DNA of 64,000 nt, taken from the NCBI RefSeq assembly GCF_041381155.1, contig NC_091147.1:9508837-9572836 (forward strand). The letters run 5' to 3'. The notes beneath the pieces are model-generated. The model did no database searches and was not told where the DNA came from. It was given only the letters and a program-made list of their open reading frames with translations. Source of the DNA: Argopecten irradians (Eukaryota > Mollusca > Bivalvia > Pectinida > Pectinidae). Numbering within the stretch: the first letter of the stretch is position 1; each line of letters begins with the position of its first letter. The position numbers and the translations under genes are program-made. Shown here one piece after another: positions 53,772 to 64,000 of the stretch.

Positions 53772-56717
53772 GTTTAGGATGATTTGGTTACCATAGCAAC
53801 TGCAGTTGCAATGCTCAATACCGGTATGTAATCGATATTTGAAATTCAACTATTTGATCACTTGATAACAGGTTTGAAAAATTGACGGATTTAGGTACCA
53901 AAAAGTTCACAAAACCACACAAAGGGACGACATGTTAGCTTAAATAAAGATAATTTAATCGTGCTGACTCCATTTTATTGATCCAACTGTTGATGCTATT
54001 CAGCAGATGATTCCATCTACCTCCCTGTCTTTAATTTTGACTTGAAGCCACACATGAATAACGTCCCGAACACAATTCTTATAAATGATTTTATTGATAA
54101 ATGTTTTAGATATAATGTTAAAATTTTAATACAATGACATCATATTATCCATACAACTACACACCACCTATGAAATACAAGACACAACGAAGATTCCTTT
54201 TCTAAAATGGTTATAAGTGACTTAGGATAAGGGCAAATAAGACCTGAAGTAAATTCTTATATCAACAATTTTCTTCCTTAAAAGGAACGGTATAATTGGT
54301 ATTGTTTTCAGTTACGGTTTCAGAAATGCACAATTAAATCCATTTCTTTATTTCTCCAAATTGAAGAGTTACATAAATAATAATGAACAGGATAAGGAAG
54401 AACAAAAACAAAAGTAAATGCGAATATACAAGAAAAATGAACAAAAAAAGGCAAAAAAATATGTATGTATAAGCATTAGTTCACATTCAGGAAATTGGAA
54501 TGCATATAACCCTGTAACGTAACAATAGGTTGAATTAACTATGGACAAAAACTCAACTTTAAGTGGTAAAATATAACGTAAACCTTACAGAAAATTGACC
54601 CAAGGTTAGAAGAGAGACTGCTACGCTAGAATACTATAACATAATATCAAAAATAGACAGCTACATATTGAAATTCTTATTGAAATGTTAGAGCTGAGAC
54701 CTTGTCAGCAAAAAACAGACAGTCACATATGGAAGACAGAATTATATTGTCCTCACCAAGAGCGAGAGCGAGAGCAACATCATTGCTGTAATGTACTACG
54801 TTCCCCGACGATCACAGCTACTATGCATATCATGGTTGCCATATATATCAATTGATGACCAGAATTGCATTATATTTGTACATGGTTTCATATTTTCTAA
54901 ATGTTTCTAAAGGAAGAGTTGGAATTTGAAGAATACTTCCCTAATTGGGCCTCTATATTTACCGCTGTGGTGACAGACCCAAAATTTATTCCTTTTACCG
55001 TTGACTTTAAACAAAACACAATTATTTCATGTCCAGTCAACAATAAAACCTCTTTCCGTTCGGTGTTGGGACCAACCCTATAAACTGTTTCCCTCGGTCT
55101 CGGGAAACAGTTCATCGGGTTGGTCCTAACACCGAAGGGAAAAGAGTTTTGACTTCTGGCTTATATGCCTTTAAACAAACGTATACTTTTATGTCTAAAT
55201 CATAACAAGATAGTTAGGTGAAATATATGTACATTAACATAAGTTTACAGTAACTGAAAAAATAACATGTTATATTTATACGTTTAATACCATTAGAAAT
55301 GCATCAGAAATAAAGCCATGCACGGGAAAAATGCTAGACAAATGGCTGACTTGTGCCTTTTACTAGCGCACAATTTGATGCACACTCTGAAGAGTGTTAA
55401 AGAACCCTTTAAATAGGTACCAAATCGGGCGCTGTATTGTATCCCCCCATAAAAAAGGTTTGAAAATTAATGGTCATTCAGAGAAATAAAGTATTGTACG
55501 CTAAATAAATAGTAACAAAATAATGTACATCACTATTTGAATTGAGCTAATATCAGTTTTAATGGTCGAAATTCATATGATTATAATACGTTTTAGCAAA
55601 CACCCTGAAGACCAAACGTGTCTAGATATTTTTGTATTTTGACTTTAGAATATACCTGTATATATTGAACAGGACAGTTACAAAAGATGTATTTTTTAAT
55701 TTCTCAAACATCAAACACATATAAAGTATGTTTTCTTTCCATGTTTTCGTTTTGTCATACACATTGTGCGTTCATGTGTATTGTATTATGGACGCCCATC
55801 TGGTCGAGTATGTGACCATATTTCCATCTGGTTTACAAAATAAACAGAATAGCCTAGTTACTTAAAAGCAGACGCAAACAACAATATAAGCAGCACTTTC
55901 TTTAAAGTAACAGTATGATATTAACACAAAACAGAATGATTAAATTTAGGAAATGAAATACTTTGGGGGTCAAACGACAGTAGTTACTTCTGCTATTCAT
56001 GGCTCCCCAGTAGGGGCTGTCAGGCGCAGCCGTGACTGTAGCCGTGAAGTAGCTGACAGCCTTTGTTGTCCTAACAGGCGCCATTCTATTTATCTTCCAA
56101 CCGGATAGGCTTCATATCAACTCTATGCCCCACCTTGTAACAGTTTATTGCTTAAATGTATTGGCAACATATCTATTAATGCAGTATGAAATATCTCACA
56201 TCACAAAAGCGTTATTATACCATAATAATTACATTTTCATCGCAATCCCACTATGTAACCTTACCAAAAGCAGTCGGCGTTGTCCAGTGCATGGACTACT
56301 ATCGGCATAATTGGACGTCATTATCATTGTGACTTCACAATTTTCATTCCAACAATCACAGAAGACAGTTGTTGAAATGGGTGTTTCGTCAATGACGATA
56401 ATGAATTGTTCATTATGGATGCAAAATCTCTAAAAAGCAATGAACTGCATTCAAATGGCAATTATGGGAGTAGGAATGCCAACTGGACAACTGCAAATTC
56501 AACATGAAGCGCTATTAAGTTAAAGGTAAGTCCTGTTTATTATTCCATTGGAACTAGAGCCAGGCAACAGGATCAGTCTTATACTTAAGTTTTTGCTTAG
56601 CCAATCAAAAATGACGTAACTTTTTGTAGTGTCATCTGTGATTGGCAAAATCTGAACTTAAGGGTTGTTTTAGACTTAATATTTTTTCATGATCCTGGGG
56701 ATAGAAGATAAAGATTT
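53772..56717. other. Intergenic, with one foldback
   Basis: No gene supported. A 106 bp foldback at 55045-55150 has ~49-base arms (GTTCGGTGTTGGGACCAACC and inverse). The rest is AT-rich; the DNA nearest 56717 is the hydrolase gene's 3' flank. Confidence 0.5.
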
Positions 56718-58214
56718 TCAATGCATATATTTATACCATTGACACGGACACCCGCCATTTCTACAAGTCCCGTCAGCGTGGTTGAATTTGTCCTTGTAAT
56801 ATGCGCTAGACATCCGGTCTTGGAAGTTTACATCCGTCTTCAGTTTACAACTATCGAATGAAACCATCCCGTCGTTTGGACCATCAATGTTAGTATAGTG
56901 CTGTATGAACCATAAACCTAAACTTTCGCCAACCTTTTCACCCCAGCTGCTAGTTCCACACATAACGCCGGATACGTAGGATCTTCCTTTAGCCTGTAGA
57001 TCATTGAATCTAACTCCTGTAGATGAGATATAGTTTGTTTTGAGTGTCGTGTAGGCTTTCTGTTCAACATTTGCATTAGATTTACAGTAGCCATTCCATC
57101 TCAATACTTTTCGGATAATTCTCTGAGGAAATGTAGGGTTTGTGCAAATATCAGAAACCTTATTGGCTGCAGCACTTCCCTTCCATGGACCTTGTGAAGA
57201 GAACCAGCGACTAGTTCTCTGGTCGAAAGTGCATTTGTTACTGTGCAGGGCGGCTGCGATAACTAAGTTACCCATGGAATGTGAAAATAACACCGTGTTA
57301 CGTATAGTTCCATTGACAGCAGCAGCGTCACAGAAAAGGCGATGAATTGTGTCCGAGTCCCAACCATTAGTTTTACTGTCGTAATGAAGAAACTTGTGAG
57401 ACACGCAGTTGAAAGTATAACTTTTTATTTTACCCCAATAGGATGCCAGGTCTTGACGGACAGTGTTGACAGAAGGAGTTTCCCCAGCTCCGTGCACAAA
57501 CAGACACATTTTCGGAGAGGTTCCGGCATCTCTGGTGACTTTCGGCGGATCAAAGTTGTTTTCACAGCTACTGCGTATAGTAACGGTTTGACATGGGCCA
57601 TTAGTTGTATTAGCGGCAATAGTAATGTCACGTTTAAATGTGTTAGTCCAACTGGAAACAGTGGCACGTGTGTCCTGAAACGTAACATACTGTAGTTTGT
57701 TGCTTGATGTGCATATCTCAATAGTATCATCGTTTAGTTCGGTAAACCAAGCATCTCCTGGACACCCATCTGACTTTGAAGGATTTATCCAAGTATCCTT
57801 TGTCACAATGTGATTAAAGACACCATACCACTGTGATAGAGGTAATTCGGACAAACAAGAGTTTATAGACGAATTGCTGTCGGAAACGCCAATCGTGGCT
57901 TTATCATAAGCAACTGTGAATGTTTGCTGGAAACTGAGATCAAAATTAGGCGAAATAACATCTGTTTGTTGAAAATTCAGCCGCGATGTTTCACTGCTCC
58001 ATTCGACTTTTAGATGCCCCTTTTTAGAACCAAGGTCTTTGTATTCAATTGTATTTATGTCTAAGAATGCACTGAACGACTCGCGGAATACGTTATTATC
58101 GCTAGATGTGCTAACACTGTCCTCATTTCTAGGTATTAAAACGACACATAACACGATTACTAGAATCGCAACAACAACACCAACAACAATACCGGCTATG
58201 CATTCTCGACCCAT
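56718..58214 (-). CDS. Membrane-anchored alpha/beta-hydrolase-like protein
   Basis: 498 aa in one uninterrupted coding exon, starting at the first ATG (58214); the frame can be opened earlier only with TTG. Residues ~7-27 form one hydrophobic segment near the N-terminus, predicting a type II membrane or signal-anchored protein with an extracellular or luminal body. That body has many cysteines and several N-glycosylation sequons (about N114, N202, N301). Hydrolase features: FVHGAGETPS (oxyanion-type loop, ~239), LFSHSMGNLVIAAALH with candidate nucleophile S313, PNDGMVSFDS with candidate acid D448, and FNHADGTC with candidate H479. The first glycine of the usual GXSXG is Ser. Substrate unknown; a lipase or esterase role is inference. 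A spliced 5' UTR is indicated by the acceptor TTTTCAG at 58265-58271. Confidence 0.8.
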   Translation of the reverse strand: MGRECIAGIVVGVVVAILVIVLCVVLIPRNEDSVSTSSDNNVFRESFSAFLDINTIEYKDLGSKKGHLKVEWSSETSRLNFQQTDVISPNFDLSFQQTFTVAYDKATIGVSDSNSSINSCLSELPLSQWYGVFNHIVTKDTWINPSKSDGCPGDAWFTELNDDTIEICTSSNKLQYVTFQDTRATVSSWTNTFKRDITIAANTTNGPCQTVTIRSSCENNFDPPKVTRDAGTSPKMCLFVHGAGETPSVNTVRQDLASYWGKIKSYTFNCVSHKFLHYDSKTNGWDSDTIHRLFCDAAAVNGTIRNTVLFSHSMGNLVIAAALHSNKCTFDQRTSRWFSSQGPWKGSAAANKVSDICTNPTFPQRIIRKVLRWNGYCKSNANVEQKAYTTLKTNYISSTGVRFNDLQAKGRSYVSGVMCGTSSWGEKVGESLGLWFIQHYTNIDGPNDGMVSFDSCKLKTDVNFQDRMSSAYYKDKFNHADGTCRNGGCPCQWYKYMH

Positions 58215-58264
58215 CTTATTTGCAGATCGGTCCTCTAAAGTCAAAATTTGACCAGGTGATCAGT

Positions 58265-61200
58265 CTGAAAAGAAAAAGAAAAAAAGAAGTGTTTTCTAAA
58301 ACGATCATTCAAATTAACAAGAGGTCAATGGGTCATCTGCCTATAGGTACAATAAACACAGTCAAATAATACTGGAATGGCTAACAGTTGAGGCGATAGA
58401 AAGAGGCTGTAAGTTTCTGATATATTTGTCGACCATGACCTTATAAGTAAGGCCAATCTTTTGACAAAAATGTTGTCCTCCATTTCAGCATGTTACAGGC
58501 CCAATATCAGGCCCCTAGGCCTCTTAGTTGTTGACTAGAAAAAGTTTACAAATTAACTCTTTTTGACCTCTATGACTTTGAATGAAGGTCAAGGTAATTG
58601 ATTTTAACATACTTGGTAGCTCTTCATCCAAACATTGTACAGGCCCCATGTGTCTCTAAACCTTTTAGTTATTGTATTGAAAAGAAGTAATTTAAAGAGA
58701 TCTAAAATGGTGTAGATTGTTCTGTGATCTGAAAAGTTTTGGCGCATATCTTGACCAGAAGGAAAGATCAAAATTATAGAATTTAGTTGTATTGTATTAC
58801 GCAGCGGCCATTTTCTCTATACACATAAACGGCGGTATCGCATACATGCATATCTCTATTTTTCCAGTTTTGACAAACTACAGGTAGCTCAGTAAATTGA
58901 CTACAATTGGGTTTCCATTATTATCCTACACCAACATTTTGTTGCCTTTGTTCTCTTAAACGTGGGCAAATGGAGAACCCACGGACCGAATAATCATATC
59001 CGTTTAAAATACATGTTTTCACAAAAGAATAAAAAAAACCTTGCACAGATAACGGTGTAACGGTGACAGAACAAAGATTTACTGTACATAAATGTATGCA
59101 CCTGAGAGACCAGTAGCGTGTAGATGTATATATATTTATGTGATTTAGACCATGTTTAAACCTTCATATCATTTCTTAGGTGTACTTGAACATAATAATT
59201 TGGTTGATAAAAATTGTCTAGGCATCGGGCCTATAACCTTTAATATCACTGTTGACTACTAGATTGGTGTGATGATTGTAAATTTTGTCAAACTGTGCAA
59301 ACATTTGTAAATTTCAGTTTAGTGCAAGTCCACTGGGTTCGGTACATATTTCTGTCATCAAATTACCATGCCACTATGTTTACTAGTTACAATAGGATGT
59401 ACAAGGAACGCTTGTTTCACCGGATTCGACTTTACAAAAACATATACGTCGAGTTAATTTTGACATTATCATGCAAATGGCGGTTGTAGAATATATCATT
59501 TCATGTAGGCATACGAAATATCACTAGTTTAAACAAGGTCTAAAGTTATAAAACACATAAACACGTAGTAAAATTTTAGCCTGCTAGATTTGGGCGCTTT
59601 CGAGCCAAACGCCAAAATAAGCCAAAATGTTATCACTTCCCAAATATCATAATTTACGTCACAGGGATTTGAGAATTAGTTACATATTGATTTGAACCCA
59701 ATAAAGTGCCTGCCCATAGATATAAACTGTCGCCAAATTAACTAAGTATCAGATCCCTGTGGCAGGATAATAGTTAACATTTTCGTATCAAAACAATTAT
59801 TCTAAACCCAATTCTATCTCTCTACTTCTATGTTGTTAACGATTTTTATAAACCCATTCCATCTCTCTACTTCTATGTTATTAACAATGATTCTAAACCC
59901 AATTCTATCTCTCTACTTCTATGTTATTAACAATGATTCTAAACCCAATTCTATCTCTCTACTTCTGTGTTGTTAACAATGATTCTAAACCCAATTCTAT
60001 CTCTCTACTTCTATGTTGTTAACAATGATTCTAAACCCAATTCCATCTCTCTACTTCTATTTTGTTAACAATGATTCTAAACCCAATTCTATCTCTCTAC
60101 TTCTATGTTGTTAACAATGATTCTAAACCCAGTTCTATCTCTCTACCACTATGTTGTTAACAATTATTCTAAACCCAATTCTATCTCTCTACTTCTATGT
60201 TGTTAACAATTATTCTAAACCCAACTCTATCTCTCTACTTCTATGTTGTTAACAATGATTCTAAACCCAACTCTATCTCTCTACTTCTATGTTGTTAACG
60301 ATTTTTATAAACCCAATTCCATCTCTCTACTTCTATGTTGTTAACAATGATTCTAAACCCAATTCTATCTCTCTACTTCTATGTTGTTATCAATGATTCT
60401 AAACCCAGTTCCATCTCTCTACTTCTATGTTGTTAACAATTATTCTAAACCCAATTCTATCTCTCTACTTCTATGTTGTTAACAATGATTCTAAACCCAA
60501 TTCTATCTCTCTACTACTATGTTGTTAACAATGATTCTAAACCCAATTCCATCTCTCTACTTCTATTTTGTTAACAATGATTCTAAACCCAATTCTATCT
60601 CTCTACTTCTATGTTGTTAACAATGATTCTAAACCCAGTTCTATCTCTCTACCACTATGTTGTTAACAATTATTCTAAACCCAATTCTATCTCTCTACTT
60701 CTATGTTGTTAACAATGATTCTAAACCCAATTCTATCTCTCTACTTCTATGTTGTTAACAATGATTCTAAACCCAACTCTATCTCTCTACTTCTATGTTG
60801 TTAACAATGATTCTAAACCCAGTTCTATCTCTCTACTTCTATGTTGTTAACAATGATTCTTAACCCAGTTCCATCTCTCTACTTCTATGTTGTTAACAAT
60901 GATTCTAAACCCAACTCTATCTCTCTACTTCTATGTTGTTAAAAATGATTCTAAACCCAGTTCTATCTCTCTACTTCTATGTTGTTAACAGCTATTCTAA
61001 ACCCAATTCTATCTCTCTACTACTATGTTGTTAACAATGATTCTAAACCCAATTTTATCTCTCTACTTCTATGTTGTTAAAAATGATTCTAAACCCAGTT
61101 CTATCTCTCTACTTCTATGTTGTTAACAATGATTCTAAACCCAATTCTATCTCTCTACTTCTTGTTAATGTTTAAACCCAATTCTATCTCTCTATTCTAT

Positions 61201-63225
61201 GTTGTTAACCCAATGATTCTAAACCCAATTCTATCTCTCTACTACTATGTTGTTAACAATGATTCTAAACCCAATTTTATCTTTCTACTTCTATGTTGTT
61301 ATCAATGATTCTAAACCCAATTCTATCTCTCTACTTCTATTTGTTAACATGCTAATTTCTAAACCCAATTCTATCTCTCTACTTCTATGTTGTTAACAAT
61401 GATTCTAAACCCAATTCTATCTCTACCATTCTATTCCTACTTCTATGTTGTTAACAATGATTCTAAACCCAATTCTATCTCTCTACTTCTATGTTGTTAA
61501 CAATGATTCTAAACCCAATTCTATCTCTCTACTTCTATGTTGTTAACAATGATTCTAAACCCAATTCTATCTCTCTACTTCTATGTTGTTAACAATGATT
61601 CTAAACCCAATTCTATCTCTCTACTTCTATGTTGTTAACAATTATTCTAAACCCAATTCTATCTCTCTACTTCTATGTTGTTAACAATGATTCTAAACCC
61701 AACTCTATCTCTCTACTTCTATGTTGTTAACAATGATTCTAAACCCAGTTCTATCTCTCTACTTCTATGTTGTTAACAATGATTCTTAACCCAGTTCCAT
61801 CTCTCTACTTCTATGTTGTTAACAATGATTCTAAACCCAACTCTATCTCTCTACTTCTATGTTGTTAACAATGATTCTTAACCCAGTTCCATCTCTCTAC
61901 TTCTATGTTGTTAACAATTATTCTAAACCCAACTCTATCTCTCTACTTCTATGTTGTTAAAAATGATTCTAAACCCAATTCTATCTCTCTACCACTATGT
62001 TGTTAACAATTATTCTAAACCCAATTCTATCTCTCTACTTCTGTGTTGTTAACAATGATTCTAAACCCAATTCTTCTATCTCTCTACTTCTATGTTGTTA
62101 ACAATGATTCTAAACCCAATTCCATCTCTCTACTTCTATGTTGTTAACAATGATTCTAAACCCAATTCCATCTCTCTACTTCTATGTTGTTAACAGCTAT
62201 TCTAAACCCAATTCTATCTCTCTACTACTATGTTGTTAACAATGATTCTAAACCCAATTTTATCTTTCTACTTCTATGTTGTTAACAATGATTCTAAACC
62301 CAATTCTATCTCTCTACGTCTATGTTGTTAACAATGATTCTAAACCCAGTTCTATCTCTCTATCATCATGTTGTTCTGATCATTTGTCAATAAAATTTAT
62401 AAAAAAAAGCACATGGCCAGAGGTCATTATTCTAGAAGATATAAGGTTAGTATAACACTATATCAACCGAATCAATAATCCTTGATATTAATATAGAACG
62501 CAATTTTTGATATTCTACATTATAACTACGGCCCTAGAACGTAGTGATATAGCATTGAAATGGCAGGAGTGCAATATAACTCAAGATGTGACGTCATTAT
62601 TATGAAGATAGGAATAACTAAGACTCTAAATTGCAGTTGAGTTCTTTGTCTAGTTTTAATTAAGTATGTAAAACGCCATTGTATGACATAGAAATGTTTT
62701 AAAATTGCAGAGATCTGTTTGAAATAAGCTGATATTGTCACAAAATTGCAAAATGCAAAACTCAATAAAAAAAATCCACAAACAACAGAATATATTGATT
62801 CCCTTAATCGGTGTGTGAGGCAGATATGCAATCAAAATATTGACGCGGATTGAAAAAGACCACGTCCTTCACATTTGCTTAAGTTTTATGTCTTTTTTTA
62901 ACTACTTTGCACTCGTTGCTAAGGACGGGTGGCCGACCCATAGTCTATATATTTCCCCATAAATCAATTTTAATAAATACATTACCCACACATTCACGAT
63001 TTCATATCGATATTTATCAATCTAGACAAAATCAACACTTTTGACAGACAACACACAAAAGACTTTTTGTGAGTTTGATTGTGTTTTTTTCTGCATTCAA
63101 AAATAGACAAAAATAAGTTACACCTGTCAGTAATTCATAACTTACTTCATTTGACACCATCAGATATGTGCTTATCATTTATTAATGTATGACCCAATAA
63201 ATTCCAAAAAGAAGGGACAACTTAC
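58265..63225 (-). other. Inferred ~5 kb 5'UTR intron of the hydrolase gene
   Basis: Between the inferred donor and acceptor. It holds the 46 bp minisatellite (59790-62380) and, near 58420-58800, a diverged dispersed repeat with TTTGAATGAAGGTCAAGGT-type motifs. No coding exon was found in it. Confidence 0.45.
59790..62380. repeat. ~2.6 kb minisatellite of 46 bp units
   Basis: About 55 head-to-tail units reading TTCTATGTTGTTAACAATGA, TTCTAAACCCAATTCTATCT, CTCTAC. Variants (AATTCC, CAGTTC, CAACTC, TACTACTATG, GTTATCAATG) recur in blocks, suggesting duplication of multi-unit segments. A few units near 61160-61440 are disrupted by small indels. Confidence 0.96.
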
Positions 63226-63400
63226 CTGTGAAGCAAAAACTGAGTATTCTCCCAGTGGTTTAAGAGGAAACGTCGTAATTCCAGGAACATTAGGTAATGA
63301 AAACCCGCATTCAGTTAGTGATGGCAATGACGAATGTAGGACAATCTAGGACAGCTATGAGCTCATGTGGTCTGCCGACAGTTTAAACACCTTATTGGGT
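63226..63400 (-). other. Probable 5' UTR exon of the hydrolase gene
   Basis: On the minus strand CTTCACAG|GTAAGTTG places a strong donor just below 63226. The next good acceptor on that strand is at 58265, three to five dozen bases before the hydrolase ATG. The upstream limit of the exon is not visible; ~63400 is a guess. Confidence 0.45.
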
Positions 63401-63428
63401 TGCCACATATGAACACGTGATTATAAAC

Positions 63429-63500
63429 CAATCACACACATGTATTTTACAAAACAATGAAAGAGCAGTATACTTATAAAAGCCCGGAATCTTCAGTTTG
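63429..63500 (+). promoter_or_regulatory. Possible plus-strand CCAAT/TATA promoter
   Basis: CCAAT at 63429-63433 and TATAAAAG at 63476-63483 are spaced as in a classical core promoter, with a possible start near 63500-63510. It would be divergent from the hydrolase gene. No coding sequence is recognised downstream within the window. Confidence 0.35.
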
Positions 63501-64000
63501 AAGTTCAAAGTCTTTTTTGAAGAAGTCTTTGTATGTCTATAACGAATAAAGTAGCATTGATGCGTGGGAAACATTCGATGTATTATCTGCTAACAAGGTT
63601 TCTTTGACAACAAAGGATATTTGTTTTTGTGTAAACTTTTCATTTTTAAAATAATGCATCGCAAGATTAATAGAATCTTCACCTCCTTAGCGGTGAGACA
63701 GGAGAATCACAATCCGAAGGGTAAATGGTCAAACACGAGACTTTGCCGAGTGTTTGATAGCTTAAGAATCTTATCTTTAGGGATGATATATCTTGCCTCT
63801 CCCCTAAGAGGATGAATATTTTTCTCCTATCCTTTGTGAGCACGTGCAAGGATCTCGCGTAGCTTGCTTTTACCCGAGGGTGAGATAGAAAAAATCTCAC
63901 AATGGTAAAGTTGCGAATATCATTGTCCAGGGTAAGATTTTAGATCTTGGTATTTAGCAGCAGTATACACATCCCTATGGGGCGTAACGGAACAGATTTG
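63501..64000. other. Window end, no gene recognised
   Basis: It could begin a transcript from the promoter at 63476. Sequence at about 63860-63905 (ACCCGAGGGTGAGATAGAAA) resembles the CpG-rich stretch near 16440-16500 and may be a shared repeat. Confidence 0.3.

Noticed and set aside
58215..58244. Extended hydrolase N-terminus
   Set aside because: The upstream start is TTG, not ATG; the ATG at 58214 leads directly into the membrane segment.
59790..62380. CRISPR-like array
   Set aside because: Units are contiguous 46 bp repeats without unique spacers, in animal DNA; it is a minisatellite.
59790..62380. Telomere-like CTAAACCC motif in each unit
   Set aside because: The motif is part of a 46 bp unit and is not repeated in tandem as telomeric DNA; probably chance.

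Overview
This is animal nuclear DNA: AT-rich, with intron-rich housekeeping genes, nested retrotransposons, MITEs, tRNA-derived SINEs and minisatellites. Several features suggest a lophotrochozoan, most likely a bivalve mollusc. These are tRNA-derived SINEs with (AAAC)n-type tails, and a large element built of ~150 bp core monomers with a CCGT microsatellite that resembles the bivalve 'pearl'/Helentron-related elements. The species assignment is inference.

Layout. 1-7377: gene-poor 3' flank, probably partly 3' UTR of DDX3. 7378-27545 (minus): an 18-exon DDX3/PL10/Belle DEAD-box RNA helicase, complete from ATG to the terminal DWWGN motif (~781 aa). About 27546-28208: a short divergent promoter region. 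28209-34574 (plus): ribosomal protein RPL8 (uL2), with a non-coding 5'TOP exon and six coding exons (259 aa). 36069-45175: a composite pearl-like repeat interrupted by two retroposon copies and a Ty3/gypsy element with 143 bp LTRs and a CCTAG target duplication. 45430-51560: an old plus-strand LINE broken by a SINE, two MITEs and a younger minus-strand LINE (47596-51005, TTTAAGATAT target duplication). 52440-55150: old repeats and foldbacks. 56718-63400 (minus): a single-coding-exon gene for a membrane-anchored alpha/beta-hydrolase-like protein. Its ~5 kb 5'UTR intron carries a ~2.6 kb minisatellite of 46 bp units. 63429-63500 looks like a plus-strand CCAAT/TATA promoter leaving the window.

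How the genes relate. DDX3 and RPL8 are divergently transcribed, start about 0.6 kb apart, and both act in translation (helicase and large ribosomal subunit), so co-regulation is plausible. The hydrolase gene shows no functional link to them.

Most unusual signal. Repeats sit directly on splice junctions. Two RPL8 introns end in tandem arrays whose every unit copies the 3' splice site plus the first exon bases. A DDX3 minisatellite begins a few bases inside a 5' splice site. A 1 kb inverted-repeat element supplies sequence from about intron position +3 of another donor. A MITE ends ~25 bp upstream of a third DDX3 splice site. A separate ~130 bp repeat with three conserved hairpins occurs five times, always in DDX3 introns and in one orientation.
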